Shown here one piece after another: positions 1 through 8,192 of a stretch of DNA of 64,000 nucleotides. The notes under the pieces are model-generated. The model worked only from the letters and a program-made list of their open reading frames with translations. It was not told where the DNA came from and did no database searches. Within the stretch, counting starts at the first letter, position 1; every line of letters begins with the position of its first letter. The stretch is taken from the NCBI GenBank assembly GCA_029194675.1, contig JARFXP010000001.1, positions 1,480,501-1,544,500 of the forward strand, in the 5' to 3' direction. The position numbers and the translations under genes are program-made. This DNA comes from Nitrospira sp. GTDB lineage: Bacteria > Nitrospirota > Nitrospiria > Nitrospirales > Nitrospiraceae.

Positions 1-754
1 TATTGTCGTCCCAGCCGATGCCGAGGTTGTGAAACTTTTCGTCGGTGAAATTGAACCCGGAATGGCACTTGGTGCAACGTGCCTTATCACGGAACAGGAG
101 AAGGCCCCTCTGAGCGGCTTCCGGAATGGCCCCTGTTTCCCCTCCCTGATCGAACCGGTCCGCCGGGCTGTTGCCGGATAGAACGGTGCGCTGGAAGCTG
201 GCAATGGCCAGGCCCACCCTCTCCGTCGTGATGGTGTCATCGCCGAAGACTTGCTTGAAGAGCTTCCGGTAGCCTGGAATTTTCATCATCTTCGCATTCA
301 TCACATCATAGTTGGCAAAGCCGTGCTCGATCGGATTCGTGAACGGACCGACCGATTGAGCTTCCAATGTCGCGGCCCGGCCGTCCCAAAATTGTGCGCT
401 GCTGAACAGCCGGTTGAACGATACTGGCGCGCTGCGACCGCCCTTCTGGCCTCGGATGCCGGTGGAGACCGGCCTGCCGTCCGTGAACGCGAATTTCGCG
501 ATATGACAATTCGCGCAGGCGATGGTGTTGTCCTGCGACAACCGCTTGTCAAAAAACAGCACCCGGCCTAACTCGACCTTCTCCTTCGTCAAGGGATTAT
601 CGGCTGGAATGACCACAGCGGTCTCTTCGAGCCCGAAAGGAATCTTGAGCTTGTACTCCTCCGCTTGTGCCGCGCCGAAAGAGAATCCCAACAGCAGTCC
701 CAACGCCATACACGCACGCGCAGGCATCGAATTCATCAGCTTCCGCCTCTTCAT
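1..754 (-). CDS. Di-heme cytochrome c peroxidase, partial (C-terminus off the left edge)
   Basis: Periplasmic di-heme peroxidase of the CcpA/MauG family, which reduces hydrogen peroxide with electrons from small c-type cytochromes. On the minus strand the protein starts with a Sec signal (KRRK, a hydrophobic stretch, then AQA), followed by GRVLFFDKRLS, a first heme site CANCH, the family motifs FTDGRPVSTG and FWDGRAATLE, and a second heme site CTKCH about 15 residues before the window edge. About 250 residues are visible. Two in-frame ATGs lie at 760 and 754; the AGGGAGGAG ribosome site is better spaced for 754. With catalase and OxyR next door it forms a peroxide-defence cluster. The family call is firm; the physiological electron donor is unknown. 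Confidence 0.9.
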   Translation of the reverse strand, partial: MKRRKLMNSMPARACMALGLLLGFSFGAAQAEEYKLKIPFGLEETAVVIPADNPLTKEKVELGRVLFFDKRLSQDNTIACANCHIAKFAFTDGRPVSTGIRGQKGGRSAPVSFNRLFSSAQFWDGRAATLEAQSVGPFTNPIEHGFANYDVMNAKMMKIPGYRKLFKQVFGDDTITTERVGLAIASFQRTVLSGNSPADRFDQGGETGAIPEAAQRGLLLFRDKARCTKCHSGFNFTDEKFHNLGIGWDDN

Positions 755-957
755 CTTCATCTCCTCCCTTCTACAGGCTATATCTGTGCCTTTTGATTCC
801 CTCTGCGAACTCGCCGCTTCATCGTTCATGACCTCTGGATCCTTCTCAAGTGGATCGACCGTGCGCGGAAACCACCAGCTCTCTCAGATTATTCCAGCAG
901 GCTGCGGAGCATCTACCGGTCCGGCCCACGTCCGGGCTTGTCATATCATGACTCATG

Positions 958-1057
958 CTATGGACTCAATTGTCGAGATGAGGTTATCACGCCCTGATCC
1001 ACAGGACATGCAAGGATATCCAGATCCTCCAGACCCCATGCTCTCGATGACATTCAC
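958..1057 (-). pseudogene. Relic related to the small exported RVDVIE protein
   Basis: The minus strand around 1008-1057 can be read as VNVIESMGSGGSGYP, which closely matches the C-terminal part (RVDVIERIGSGGPVYP) of the 80-residue protein encoded at 2761-3003. The matching DNA has no in-frame ATG and is preceded directly by stop codons; only a GTG could start it, and the downstream residues diverge before a stop near 958. I read it as a decayed copy of the small gene. The two copies flank the catalase gene, which suggests a local duplication. The rest of 755-1101 holds only the peroxidase promoter region. Confidence 0.5.
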
Positions 1058-1101
1058 ACTTACTCGCTCGCATCGATCCCCAACGAATTAGTCATGCCCT
1101 C

Positions 1102-2559
1102 CTAGGCCGACACATCGGTCAGCGCAATACCCAAAGCATCGGCGATGCCCCTGCCGTAGGCCGGATCGGCTCTCAGGCAGTTGCGGATGTGTCGAATTTG
1201 GATTTCCCGCGGCGCCGCACCGATTGAACGGGCCGTGTTTTCGAACAACAGTTTCTGTTGTGCCGTCGTCATTAAACGGAACAGCGCGCCGGGTTGCGAG
1301 TAATAGTCCTGGTCTTCTCGGTGGTTCCAGTGGTCGGCAGCGCCTTCGAGCGACAGGGGCGGCTCGCGGAAATCCGGTTGCTCCTTCCATTCGCCGGAGC
1401 TGTTGGGCTCGTAGCCGAGCGTGCTTCCATGGTTGCCGTCTACACGCATGGCACCGTCGCGGTGGTAGCTGTGCGCCGGGCAGCGTGGAGCGTTTACCGG
1501 TATGAGGTGGTGATTGACGCCGAGACGATAGCGTTGAGCGTCGCCATAACTGAACAGGCGCCCCTGCAGCATTTTGTCCGGTGAAAAGCCGATGCCTGGC
1601 ACGACATTCGCCGGGTTGAACGCTGATTGTTCGACCTCGGCGAAGAAGTTCTCCGGGTTACGGTTGAGTTCCATCACGCCGACCTCGATCAAAGGATAGT
1701 CCTTGTGTGGCCAAACCTTAGTCAGATCGAACGGATGGTAGGGAACTTTCGCGGCGTCTTTCTCCGGCATGATTTGCACCTTGAGGGTCCACTTGGGAAA
1801 GGCACCCTTCTCAATGCTCTCGTAGAGGTCTCGCTGGTGGCTCTCGCGATCCTTGCCGATCACCGCCTCAGCTTCAGCATCGGTCAGATTCTTGATGCCC
1901 TGCCGGCACTTAAAGTGGAACTTGACCCAGTGGCGCTCGCGCTTCGCGTTGATGAAGCTGAATGTGTGACTGCCGAACCCGTGCATGTGGCGGTAAGTCG
2001 CCGGAATCCCGCGGTCGCTCATGACGATCGTAACTTGGTGCAGCGCCTCGGGCAGCGAAGTCCAAAAGTCCCAGTTGTTTTTCGCGCTGCGCAGGTTCGT
2101 ACGTGGATCTCTCTTGACCGCGTGGTTGAGATCCGGGAATTTCAGCGGATCACGGAGAAAGAACACCGGCGTGTTGTTGCCGACCAAATCCCAATTGCCT
2201 TCCTCGGTGTAGAACTTCACGGCGAAGCCGCGAATGTCTCGTTCGGCATCGGCTGCGCCGCGCTCACCGGCGACCGTGGTGAAACGAGCGAACAGCTCGG
2301 TCTTCTTGCCCACCTGACCGAAGATCTTCGCGCGTGTGTACTTCGTGATATCGTGCGTGACCGTAAACGTGCCGTATGCGCCGGACCCCTTGGCATGCAT
2401 GCGGCGCTCGGGGATCACTTCGCGGTCGAAATGCGCCAGCTTCTCCAGGAACCATACATCCTGCAGCAATTGCGGACCCCGTGGCCCGGCGGTCATTACG
2501 TTTTGATTATCGGTAACCGGGCAGCCGGCGTTCGTGGTCAGCTTTTTCTCATCACTCAT
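1102..2559 (-). CDS. katA: Monofunctional heme catalase
   Basis: Small-subunit (clade 3 type) catalase of 485 residues, converting hydrogen peroxide to water and oxygen in the cytoplasm. Visible hallmarks are the opening [13 protein letters not shown], the active-site His region [13 protein letters not shown], the distal Asn region [11 protein letters not shown], and the proximal heme-tyrosine motif [14 protein letters not shown]. The length is typical of the group. An AGAAGGAGGGTGACATC ribosome site precedes the ATG. It is separated by about 200 bp, including a strong hairpin, from the small exported protein upstream. The nearby OxyR gene makes peroxide induction likely, though no operator is certain. 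Confidence 0.97.
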   Translation of the reverse strand: MSDEKKLTTNAGCPVTDNQNVMTAGPRGPQLLQDVWFLEKLAHFDREVIPERRMHAKGSGAYGTFTVTHDITKYTRAKIFGQVGKKTELFARFTTVAGERGAADAERDIRGFAVKFYTEEGNWDLVGNNTPVFFLRDPLKFPDLNHAVKRDPRTNLRSAKNNWDFWTSLPEALHQVTIVMSDRGIPATYRHMHGFGSHTFSFINAKRERHWVKFHFKCRQGIKNLTDAEAEAVIGKDRESHQRDLYESIEKGAFPKWTLKVQIMPEKDAAKVPYHPFDLTKVWPHKDYPLIEVGVMELNRNPENFFAEVEQSAFNPANVVPGIGFSPDKMLQGRLFSYGDAQRYRLGVNHHLIPVNAPRCPAHSYHRDGAMRVDGNHGSTLGYEPNSSGEWKEQPDFREPPLSLEGAADHWNHREDQDYYSQPGALFRLMTTAQQKLLFENTARSIGAAPREIQIRHIRNCLRADPAYGRGIADALGIALTDVSA

Positions 2560-2709
2560 GATGTCACCCTCCTTCTCAGATATGGTCTTTCGGACACGCT
2601 TTCGCGTCTAGTCACGCACTCCTGCCTGAATATCAAGACTCGTGTTTACGATTCAATGGTGTTCCTCTCTTTCGCCCACTTCTTCACAACGCTCTCACAC
2701 TGTTCTTGA

Positions 2710-2744
2710 CGGACTGAAGAGGGATAGTTACCCTCCTCAGTCCG
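2710..2744. terminator. Strong 14-bp hairpin between the small exported protein gene and katA
   Basis: The arms 2710-2723 and 2731-2744 pair at 13 of 14 positions around a 7-nt loop. The hairpin lies 17 bp beyond the stop codon of the minus-strand gene at 2761-3003 and about 150 bp upstream of katA. There is no clear T-run, so it could be a terminator or a leader structure for catalase mRNA. Confidence 0.55.
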
Positions 2745-2760
2745 ATGTCTCGCCGAGGCA

Positions 2761-3003
2761 TCAGTGACTCATCGGCTTGGTGTAGGGATATACAGGCCCT
2801 CCAGACCCTATGCGCTCGATGACGTCCACCCTCCTCTGCTCGCTTCCTGCCTTCACGCTGTCCTCCTGCGTGATCGTCTCTTGTGGGGACTCAATGACGT
2901 CCACTCTGTGCACACCTGCAGCGACGTCATCAGACACATTCACAATACCGGTTGCGGCCATCATCGACAAGAATCCGACTGTTAGCATGCTCTTCACTCT
3001 CAT
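2761..3003 (-). CDS. Small exported protein with an internal RVDVIE repeat
   Basis: An 80-residue protein of unknown function. It begins MRVKSMLTVGFLSMMAATGIV, a plausible Sec signal, and the mature part carries the motif RVDVIE twice (around residues 33 and 58), each followed by Ser/Gly/Glu-rich sequence. An AAGGAGGGG ribosome site precedes the ATG. It lies between oxyR (divergent) and katA (same strand), so a role in the peroxide response is possible but only inferred. A decayed copy of its C-terminal half lies on the other side of katA at about 1008-1057. Confidence 0.65.
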   Translation of the reverse strand: MRVKSMLTVGFLSMMAATGIVNVSDDVAAGVHRVDVIESPQETITQEDSVKAGSEQRRVDVIERIGSGGPVYPYTKPMSH

Positions 3004-3076
3004 GGTCCCCTCCTTATAGTTTGACGTGTGTTCAGTTTCTGTCGCGTTCTTGAACGCAAGATAACCGGACCTTGAC

Positions 3077-3110
3077 GATAAGTCTAATTGGTAATATATA
3101 AGCTCGTTAT
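3077..3110. promoter_or_regulatory. Possible OxyR operator between oxyR and the divergent small gene
   Basis: An AT-rich stretch with dyads such as ATAA-5-TTAT (3098-3110) lies just upstream of oxyR in the shared divergent promoter region. OxyR sites are made of four loosely conserved ATAG/CTAT-type quarter sites about 10 bp apart. The match is only approximate; position and context are the main support. Confidence 0.3.
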
Positions 3111-3125
3111 AAGAAAACCTTATTG

Positions 3126-4046
3126 ATGAACCAATCGATGACTCTGACGGAATTGCAGTACGTAGTCGCCGTAGCTCAGGAGCGCCATTTCGGGCGGGCC
3201 GCCGAGCGCGTTTTTGTCACTCAGCCGGCGTTGAGTCTGGCGATCAAGAAGTTGGAAGAAGAATTGGGTACGACGATTTTTGAGCGGCGACAAGCCCGGA
3301 TCGAACTGACAGCGCTTGGAGAGCAGATCGTCCATCAAGCCCAACGGGTGTTGGAAGAAGTGGAGCAAATCAAAATTCTCGCGGCTCAAGGCAAAGATCA
3401 ATTGACTGGGCTGCTGCGGTTTGGCGTGATCGCAACCGTGGGACCGTACATCCTTCCAGATTTGGTCCCGCTCCTGAATGCGCGTGCGCCAAAGATGCCC
3501 CTGGAATTGGAAGAAAATCTCACTCAGAATTTGGTCGGAATGTTGAAAAGCGGAAAACTTGACGTGATTATGATCGCTCTTCCCTTCGACGAGCCGGCGA
3601 TACTGACGACCGTGCTGTACGATGAACCGTTTCGAGCCTTGGTCCCTATCGGTCATCCTTGGCAAAAAAGGAAACTGATCGATTCTCGCCAGCTTGGATC
3701 CGAGAAGGTCCTTCTTCCTCATGCGGGGCACTGTTTCCGGCAACAAGTTTTGGATGCCTGCCCGGAACTCAGCCGGTCGGATACCGAGGGCTGGCAGGGA
3801 AACTCCCTGGAAACAATCCGGCAGATGGTGGTCTCGGGGTTCGGCATCACCGTGATGCCCTGCAGCGCCCTCACGCCGAAATATCAGAACAAACGTTTGA
3901 TCGCGATCAAGCTGGCAGACCCGATGCCCGGTCGTCGAATCGGTCTCGCCTGGCGGCGTGGGTTCACCAGGCCTCAAGTCGTCGACGTGATCCGAGAAGC
4001 AGTCCAGGCGTTGAAGGTGCCGGGTCTCAAGATGGTGACGGAGTGA
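3126..4046 (+). CDS. oxyR: LysR-family peroxide sensor OxyR
   Basis: Transcription factor of about 306 residues. It has an N-terminal LysR helix-turn-helix (MTLTELQYVVAVAQERHFGR onward) and a C-terminal sensor domain. The sensor contains GHCFRQQVLDAC, in which two cysteines are exactly nine residues apart in the same context as Cys199 and Cys208 of E. coli OxyR, the pair that forms the peroxide-induced disulfide. An in-frame TTG precedes the chosen ATG by one codon; a further ATG at 3138 is possible. It is divergent from the small exported protein and katA, which it probably regulates. Confidence 0.93.
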   Translation: MNQSMTLTELQYVVAVAQERHFGRAAERVFVTQPALSLAIKKLEEELGTTIFERRQARIELTALGEQIVHQAQRVLEEVEQIKILAAQGKDQLTGLLRFGVIATVGPYILPDLVPLLNARAPKMPLELEENLTQNLVGMLKSGKLDVIMIALPFDEPAILTTVLYDEPFRALVPIGHPWQKRKLIDSRQLGSEKVLLPHAGHCFRQQVLDACPELSRSDTEGWQGNSLETIRQMVVSGFGITVMPCSALTPKYQNKRLIAIKLADPMPGRRIGLAWRRGFTRPQVVDVIREAVQALKVPGLKMVTE

Positions 4047-4130
4047 CGGACATGACCCAATCCTTCCCAGCCGCTTGTTGCCCTTGACGGCTTTTGTTAG
4101 GATGCGCCGACTCATCGGAGCGCGCGTGGG

Positions 4131-4904
4131 ATGAAAGTCGCGACGTACAACGTCAATTCATTGCGCAAACGTTTGCCGATCGTGCTCGAGTGGCTCGATC
4201 GGCATCAGCCCGATGTCCTGTGCCTCCAAGAAACCAAGGTCCAGGACAGCGAGTTTCCACTGCTCGCGCTGGCACCCAGCGGGTATGAGACAACCTTTCG
4301 AGGGATGAAATCCTATAACGGGGTGGCGATCCTCAGCCGAAAGAAGCCGGAAGCAGTTGTCTACGGATTCGACGATGGAGGAGACCCCGAAGACTCTCGC
4401 TTGCTGAGGGTCATCATCGATGGTATTCCCATCATCAACACCTACGTGCCGCAGGGGTTCGAAATCGATTCGCCGAAATATGCGTACAAGCTTGCCTGGT
4501 ACGAACGACTACGCAACTACTTCAATGCCCATCTTTCACCGCAAGCCCCGGCTATCTGGTGCGGAGATATGAACGTCGCTCCACGCCCCATGGACGTCCA
4601 CAGTCCGGAGAAACATCTGAACCATGTCTGCTATCATGAGGCCGCCCGCAAAGCCTATGAACAGACGGTCGCCTGGGGATTTCAGGATGTCTTTGTGAAG
4701 CTTTACCCGACACGTCAACAATATACATTCTGGGACTACCGCGCACCGAGCTCGCTGGAAGCGAACAAAGGATGGCGTATCGATCATATGATGGCGACGG
4801 CACCGCTGGCGGCAAAGTGTGTAAAAGCGGATGTGGACGTCGAGCCGCGGCGAGCGAAAGAGCCTTCAGACCATACCTTTCTATGGGCCGAGTTTTCGAT
4901 CTGA
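4131..4904 (+). CDS. xthA: Exodeoxyribonuclease III / AP endonuclease
   Basis: Protein of 257 residues of the Mg-dependent exonuclease III family, repairing abasic sites and 3' blocks, many of which come from oxidative damage. Signature motifs are MKVATYNVNSLRKRL (Asn7), CLQETKVQD (metal-binding Glu34), WCGDMNVAP (Asp-Asn active-site pair) and the terminal SDHTFLWAEF with the catalytic Asp-His. Length is normal for the family. It lies 84 bp after oxyR on the same strand, fitting an oxidative-damage theme. Confidence 0.95.
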   Translation: MKVATYNVNSLRKRLPIVLEWLDRHQPDVLCLQETKVQDSEFPLLALAPSGYETTFRGMKSYNGVAILSRKKPEAVVYGFDDGGDPEDSRLLRVIIDGIPIINTYVPQGFEIDSPKYAYKLAWYERLRNYFNAHLSPQAPAIWCGDMNVAPRPMDVHSPEKHLNHVCYHEAARKAYEQTVAWGFQDVFVKLYPTRQQYTFWDYRAPSSLEANKGWRIDHMMATAPLAAKCVKADVDVEPRRAKEPSDHTFLWAEFSI

Positions 4905-4974
4905 CTGCGCACGCGACGCCCAATCCGACAGCACCATAGGTTCCACGGCCTCCGATCCAGCCAAAGTCCGTCTC

Positions 4975-5130
4975 CTAGGCGGCCTTGGCTCGCATCTGGT
5001 TGTTGCGATTCAGCTGAATCAAGGGATCAATGATCAGGCCGCAATTGAGACAACGGAGAATGATCGAACTGGACGACACCGCCGGTTGACGCTCGCGGAT
5101 CATCAACCCTTTGCATTTTCCACAGGTCAT
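4975..5130 (-). CDS. Small zinc-ribbon protein
   Basis: A 51-residue protein with two CxxC knuckles: MTCGKCKGLM at the start and RCLNCG at residues 26-31, followed by the tail IDPLIQLNRNNQMRAK. An AGGGGAG ribosome site lies just upstream of the ATG at 5130. It is clearly paralogous to the 55-residue protein at 49917-50084: both have CxxC at residues 3-6 and 27-30, CG/CGD after the second knuckle, and an ID-x3-5-NR tail. Such rubredoxin-like mini-proteins usually bind one zinc ion; the partner is unknown. A PhoB-like repeat array lies 50-80 bp upstream. Confidence 0.75.
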   Translation of the reverse strand: MTCGKCKGLMIRERQPAVSSSSIILRCLNCGLIIDPLIQLNRNNQMRAKAA

Positions 5131-5178
5131 GGTCTCCCCTTTGCTGATATAGATGATGACAATCTTCTAACATCCGAA

Positions 5179-5207
5179 CATTAACCCCCTGTTAACAGTC
5201 AGTTAAA
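5179..5207 (+). promoter_or_regulatory. PhoB-box-like direct repeats (three 7-mers, 11-bp period)
   Basis: CATTAAC (5179), TGTTAAC (5190) and AGTTAAA (5201) recur exactly every 11 bp, the spacing of PhoB/OmpR-class binding sites. They lie between the zinc-ribbon gene (minus) and the flavoprotein gene (plus); it is not clear which is the target. The rest of 5131-5437 shows no gene I can support. Confidence 0.5.
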
Positions 5208-5437
5208 ACTATCTAATGTTTTCCCGAATAGCCTATTGAAACGACTATTTTGTCGCCCCACGAACATGACATCCTCGTCCGGCATAAGACTATGCCGCGT
5301 CTGCTGACAATGGAGTCGTGCGATGCTTATTTTGACGAAAAGAGCACTCGGGAGGTAACGGTCGAGAAGACTCTCTCAACAAACCGTTGGGTTGGGGAAA
5401 TCGCTCCACAGGGTCCAGGAATGTGCCTGATGATGCG

Positions 5438-6724
5438 ATGACCGACGATGTTGTGAACGTGGCAGTCGTGGGAGCCGGCGCGGCAGGACTGACTGGTGCG
5501 ATCGTTGTGGCGGAGACCCTCGCAAGAGACGGAAATTCTGGACGGGTGCTCTTGCTGGATGGGGCCAAGCAGATAGGAGCCAAAATTCTGGTTTCGGGCG
5601 GCGGGCGTTGCAACGTCACGCACGAGGTGATCACTCCAAAAGATTTCTTCGGCAATCGAAACGTCATCCGAAATATTCTTGCGGGGTTTTCACTCGAACG
5701 GACAATCGCGTGGTTCGCTTCGCTCGGTGTCGACTTAAAGCGCGAACCGACGGGCAAGCTGTTTCCCACCACCGACGACGCGCGGACCGTCCTCACCGCA
5801 TTGGTTGATCGTGCTCAGGATGCGGGCGTCATCATCCGTCCGAACCATCGTGTGACCGAGATCTCAACGTCAAGTGCAGGATTTCTGGTGCAGCACAGTC
5901 ACGGACGGACGCAGGCATCCCGAGTCGTGCTCGCCACAGGCGGCCGGTCGTTACCGAGAACCGGCAGCGATGGATTTGGATATCGACTGGTTCGTGGCCT
6001 CGGCCATCGCGTGACGCCGACGGTGCCGGCTCTCGTCCCTTTGGTGCTCGATCGTTCCATGTTTCACGCAACGCTCTCAGGCCTATCGCATGACGTGGAG
6101 CTGACCAGCGTGGTGGATGGCCGAGCAGTCGATCGACGGACCGGTAGTCTACTCTGGACCCATTTCGGGATCAGCGGCCCCGTGGTCATGGACGCCAGCC
6201 GTTTCTGGACCTTGGCGACGAACCGAGGCGCACACGTTGATCTTTACGGCAACTTTGTTCCAAGCAGGACAGCAGAAGAACTGAAGGAGTGGTTTGTAGC
6301 CCGAGCGGCTGAACATCCCAAGCGCTCACTGACACGAATACTGTCGATGCTGGTCCCGGATGGACTTGCCGAATCTCTCTGCCGCCATTGTTCATGCGAC
6401 CCGCAGGAACTCGTGGCTCAGGTCGTGCGCCGCGACCGAGAGCGGGTACTGAGCAGCCTGGCAAGGTTTCGTTTTCCGATTGAGCGGGACCGTGGATGGA
6501 ATTTTGCGGAAGTCACGGCGGGCGGCGTGCCGTTGGAAGAAATCAACTATCGCACCATGGAGTCGAAGCTGATTTCAGGGCTCTATCTGATCGGGGAGCT
6601 GCTCGATTGCGACGGCCGCATCGGAGGGTTCAATTTTCAGTGGGCTTGGACGACGGGCTGGCTGGCCGGTCAGTCGGCTGCGAGGAGTCTACCGGCCGCG
6701 AAGGTTCCTCTTCACAGCGCATAA
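5438..6724 (+). CDS. BaiN/HI0933-family FAD-dependent oxidoreductase
   Basis: Flavoprotein of about 428 residues in the HI0933/YhiN/BaiN family. Near the N-terminus VNVAVVGAGAAGLTGA is a Rossmann dinucleotide-binding loop, followed by the family motif GAKILVSGGGRCNVTH; the C-terminus carries EVTAGGVPLEEIN and LYLIGELLDCDGRIGGFNFQWAWTTG (quoted in part) typical of the family. The substrate is generally unknown; BaiN acts on bile acids in gut clostridia, which is unlikely here. The ATG at 5438 is chosen because the Rossmann strand starts eight residues later; no clear ribosome site is visible. Confidence 0.85.
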   Translation: MTDDVVNVAVVGAGAAGLTGAIVVAETLARDGNSGRVLLLDGAKQIGAKILVSGGGRCNVTHEVITPKDFFGNRNVIRNILAGFSLERTIAWFASLGVDLKREPTGKLFPTTDDARTVLTALVDRAQDAGVIIRPNHRVTEISTSSAGFLVQHSHGRTQASRVVLATGGRSLPRTGSDGFGYRLVRGLGHRVTPTVPALVPLVLDRSMFHATLSGLSHDVELTSVVDGRAVDRRTGSLLWTHFGISGPVVMDASRFWTLATNRGAHVDLYGNFVPSRTAEELKEWFVARAAEHPKRSLTRILSMLVPDGLAESLCRHCSCDPQELVAQVVRRDRERVLSSLARFRFPIERDRGWNFAEVTAGGVPLEEINYRTMESKLISGLYLIGELLDCDGRIGGFNFQWAWTTGWLAGQSAARSLPAAKVPLHSA

Positions 6725-6747
6725 TCGAGGGGGTGGCTCGTTCCCGC

Positions 6748-6773
6748 CTTCGACTCCGACTCCCGAGTCGAAG
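6748..6773. terminator. Perfect 9-bp hairpin between convergent genes
   Basis: CTTCGACTC (6748-6756) and GAGTCGAAG (6765-6773) are perfect complements around an 8-nt loop, between the stops of two convergent genes. It probably serves as a bidirectional terminator; there is no strong T-run. Confidence 0.6.
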
Positions 6774-6774
6774 A

Positions 6775-7593
6775 TCACCATACACCGGCTTCTGCTTCCG
6801 AGCAGGCTTTGGCCCGAGAAAGGACTTGATACGACACTTCGTGCTCCTTCGACTCATTGGGTGGCAACATCGTCACCTGGAGTTTTTCAGCTGTGAAGGC
6901 CTCGTCGTCCGTACGCAACACCCCTTCACGATTCAACATCTTGATCGCGTTCGTGCGTGAGACGATCGGGGGGTACTGTCTGAATTGATCCGCCGAGACA
7001 TAGGGGACTTGAATGGTGACGGGGCGTCGCTTGACATAGATGAACTCGCGCAGATAATCGTCGATGGGAGTCTTTAGACTGACCACCACCGAGCTCGAAG
7101 CAGGAACAGTCGCGATCGAGATGATATACAAGGGCTTGACATCAGGTGGGGCCTCCTTGTTGCCCGTAGCGACCAAGGTTGGAGCGGTCAACAGCTGCGT
7201 CGCCTGATTTATAGCGGGTGATCTCACACCAACCCGAAGATTCGCGATGTCGCGATCGGATACGTTTTCGAGCAACAGCTTAATGAGCACCCAGGCTTGC
7301 GGATCGGGCGCCATCGCGCGACCACTCGGAACAGATTGCTCCTCACGACGGATGCTGCAATTGGATACCAGATTGCGCCTTTCGAAGAAATAGAGCGTAT
7401 TCATTCCCTGTGGCTGGATTCCCCGTTCATACGTGTAGAAGGCCACCCCGACGTGAATCATGGTCGGCCTGAACCAGGCCACGATCGTCGGGAGGACAAA
7501 TGGGACAAAAGCTGCAAACAGCCCAACGAGAGCAACCTTGCTGAGCAGGCTTTGCTGCCAGAACCAGGCCCACACTCGCTTCAGAATATTCAC
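6775..7593 (-). CDS. Membrane-anchored protein of unknown function
   Basis: A 272-residue protein that I do not recognise. It starts with GTG after GAGGG. One hydrophobic segment (about residues 18-40, SKVALVGLFAAFVPFVLP) anchors it, with the remainder predicted outside the cytoplasm. The body is beta-rich, with VLIKLLLENVSDRDIANLRV and repeated VVSLKTP-like strands suggesting an Ig-like or C2-like fold. There is no catalytic motif. It is convergent with the flavoprotein and stands alone. Confidence 0.6.
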   Translation of the reverse strand: MNILKRVWAWFWQQSLLSKVALVGLFAAFVPFVLPTIVAWFRPTMIHVGVAFYTYERGIQPQGMNTLYFFERRNLVSNCSIRREEQSVPSGRAMAPDPQAWVLIKLLLENVSDRDIANLRVGVRSPAINQATQLLTAPTLVATGNKEAPPDVKPLYIISIATVPASSSVVVSLKTPIDDYLREFIYVKRRPVTIQVPYVSADQFRQYPPIVSRTNAIKMLNREGVLRTDDEAFTAEKLQVTMLPPNESKEHEVSYQVLSRAKACSEAEAGVW

Positions 7594-7800
7594 AGAACCC
7601 TCGCCGACTCATCGTAGCGCAGATTCATTCTAGAAAAACCAAGGATCAAACGGCAAGGCGAGACGCTTGGGAGTGGCGCAGAGCCACACATGCAACGCTG
7701 GGCCATCTGCCGCAGGAGCCTCGCCGCAACGAATGACCGCATTCTTGACCGTCGTCCCTTCAAGCCGCCATGCTTAGGTTGTTGGACTCGCTAGGAATCT

Positions 7801-8022
7801 ATGTCGGAAAAGAAGTCAGAAGCAACTCACGAGACAGATCGGCGGATTTCGATCCGCTGGAAAGTTATGCAAGTGCTCGGTGCCGTCCTTATTGCGATGG
7901 GCCTTTTCGTCGATTGGCCGCCTCCGCAGGAAGCCGGCCTGCCTGACACCTCGTCGTTTCTGATCGTCCTGGGCGGGCTGCTCGGCGCTGCGGGACTCCT
8001 TACTGCTATCCAGAAGGACTAG
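7801..8022 (+). CDS. Small two-helix membrane protein
   Basis: A 73-residue protein with a charged N-terminus (MSEKKSEATHETDRRIS) and two probable membrane helices (about residues 23-40 and 52-68, the second glycine-rich LIVLGGLLGAAGLL). TAGGA lies 5 bp before the ATG. No family is recognised. The 207 bp upstream and 170 bp downstream contain nothing else I can support. Confidence 0.55.
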   Translation: MSEKKSEATHETDRRISIRWKVMQVLGAVLIAMGLFVDWPPPQEAGLPDTSSFLIVLGGLLGAAGLLTAIQKD

Positions 8023-8192
8023 CCATGGTACCGTCCCTACCCTCTCTGTACTCATGCGTACGGCTCGATAACATCTGCTCTCCGATACGGACTGATCTCG
8101 AACAAGTAATCGGCACTCCGCTGGAATTGGCGAGGACGCGGGTCAGCTGCGAGTGAGGGGAGCAGTGAATCAGGAATGACAGCCTGCCAGGA

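Noticed and set aside
522-1091. Plus-strand frame over the peroxidase start and its promoter
   Set aside because: Opposite a heme-motif-bearing gene; Ser/Pro-rich with no motif and no ribosome site.
1627-2709. Long plus-strand frame (360 residues) opposite catalase
   Set aside because: It is the antisense shadow of katA, whose protein is conserved end to end; the shadow has no recognisable domain or ribosome site.
3120-4115. Long minus-strand frame opposite oxyR
   Set aside because: Antisense of a clearly conserved LysR gene, with low-complexity His/Arg/Gln-rich sequence.
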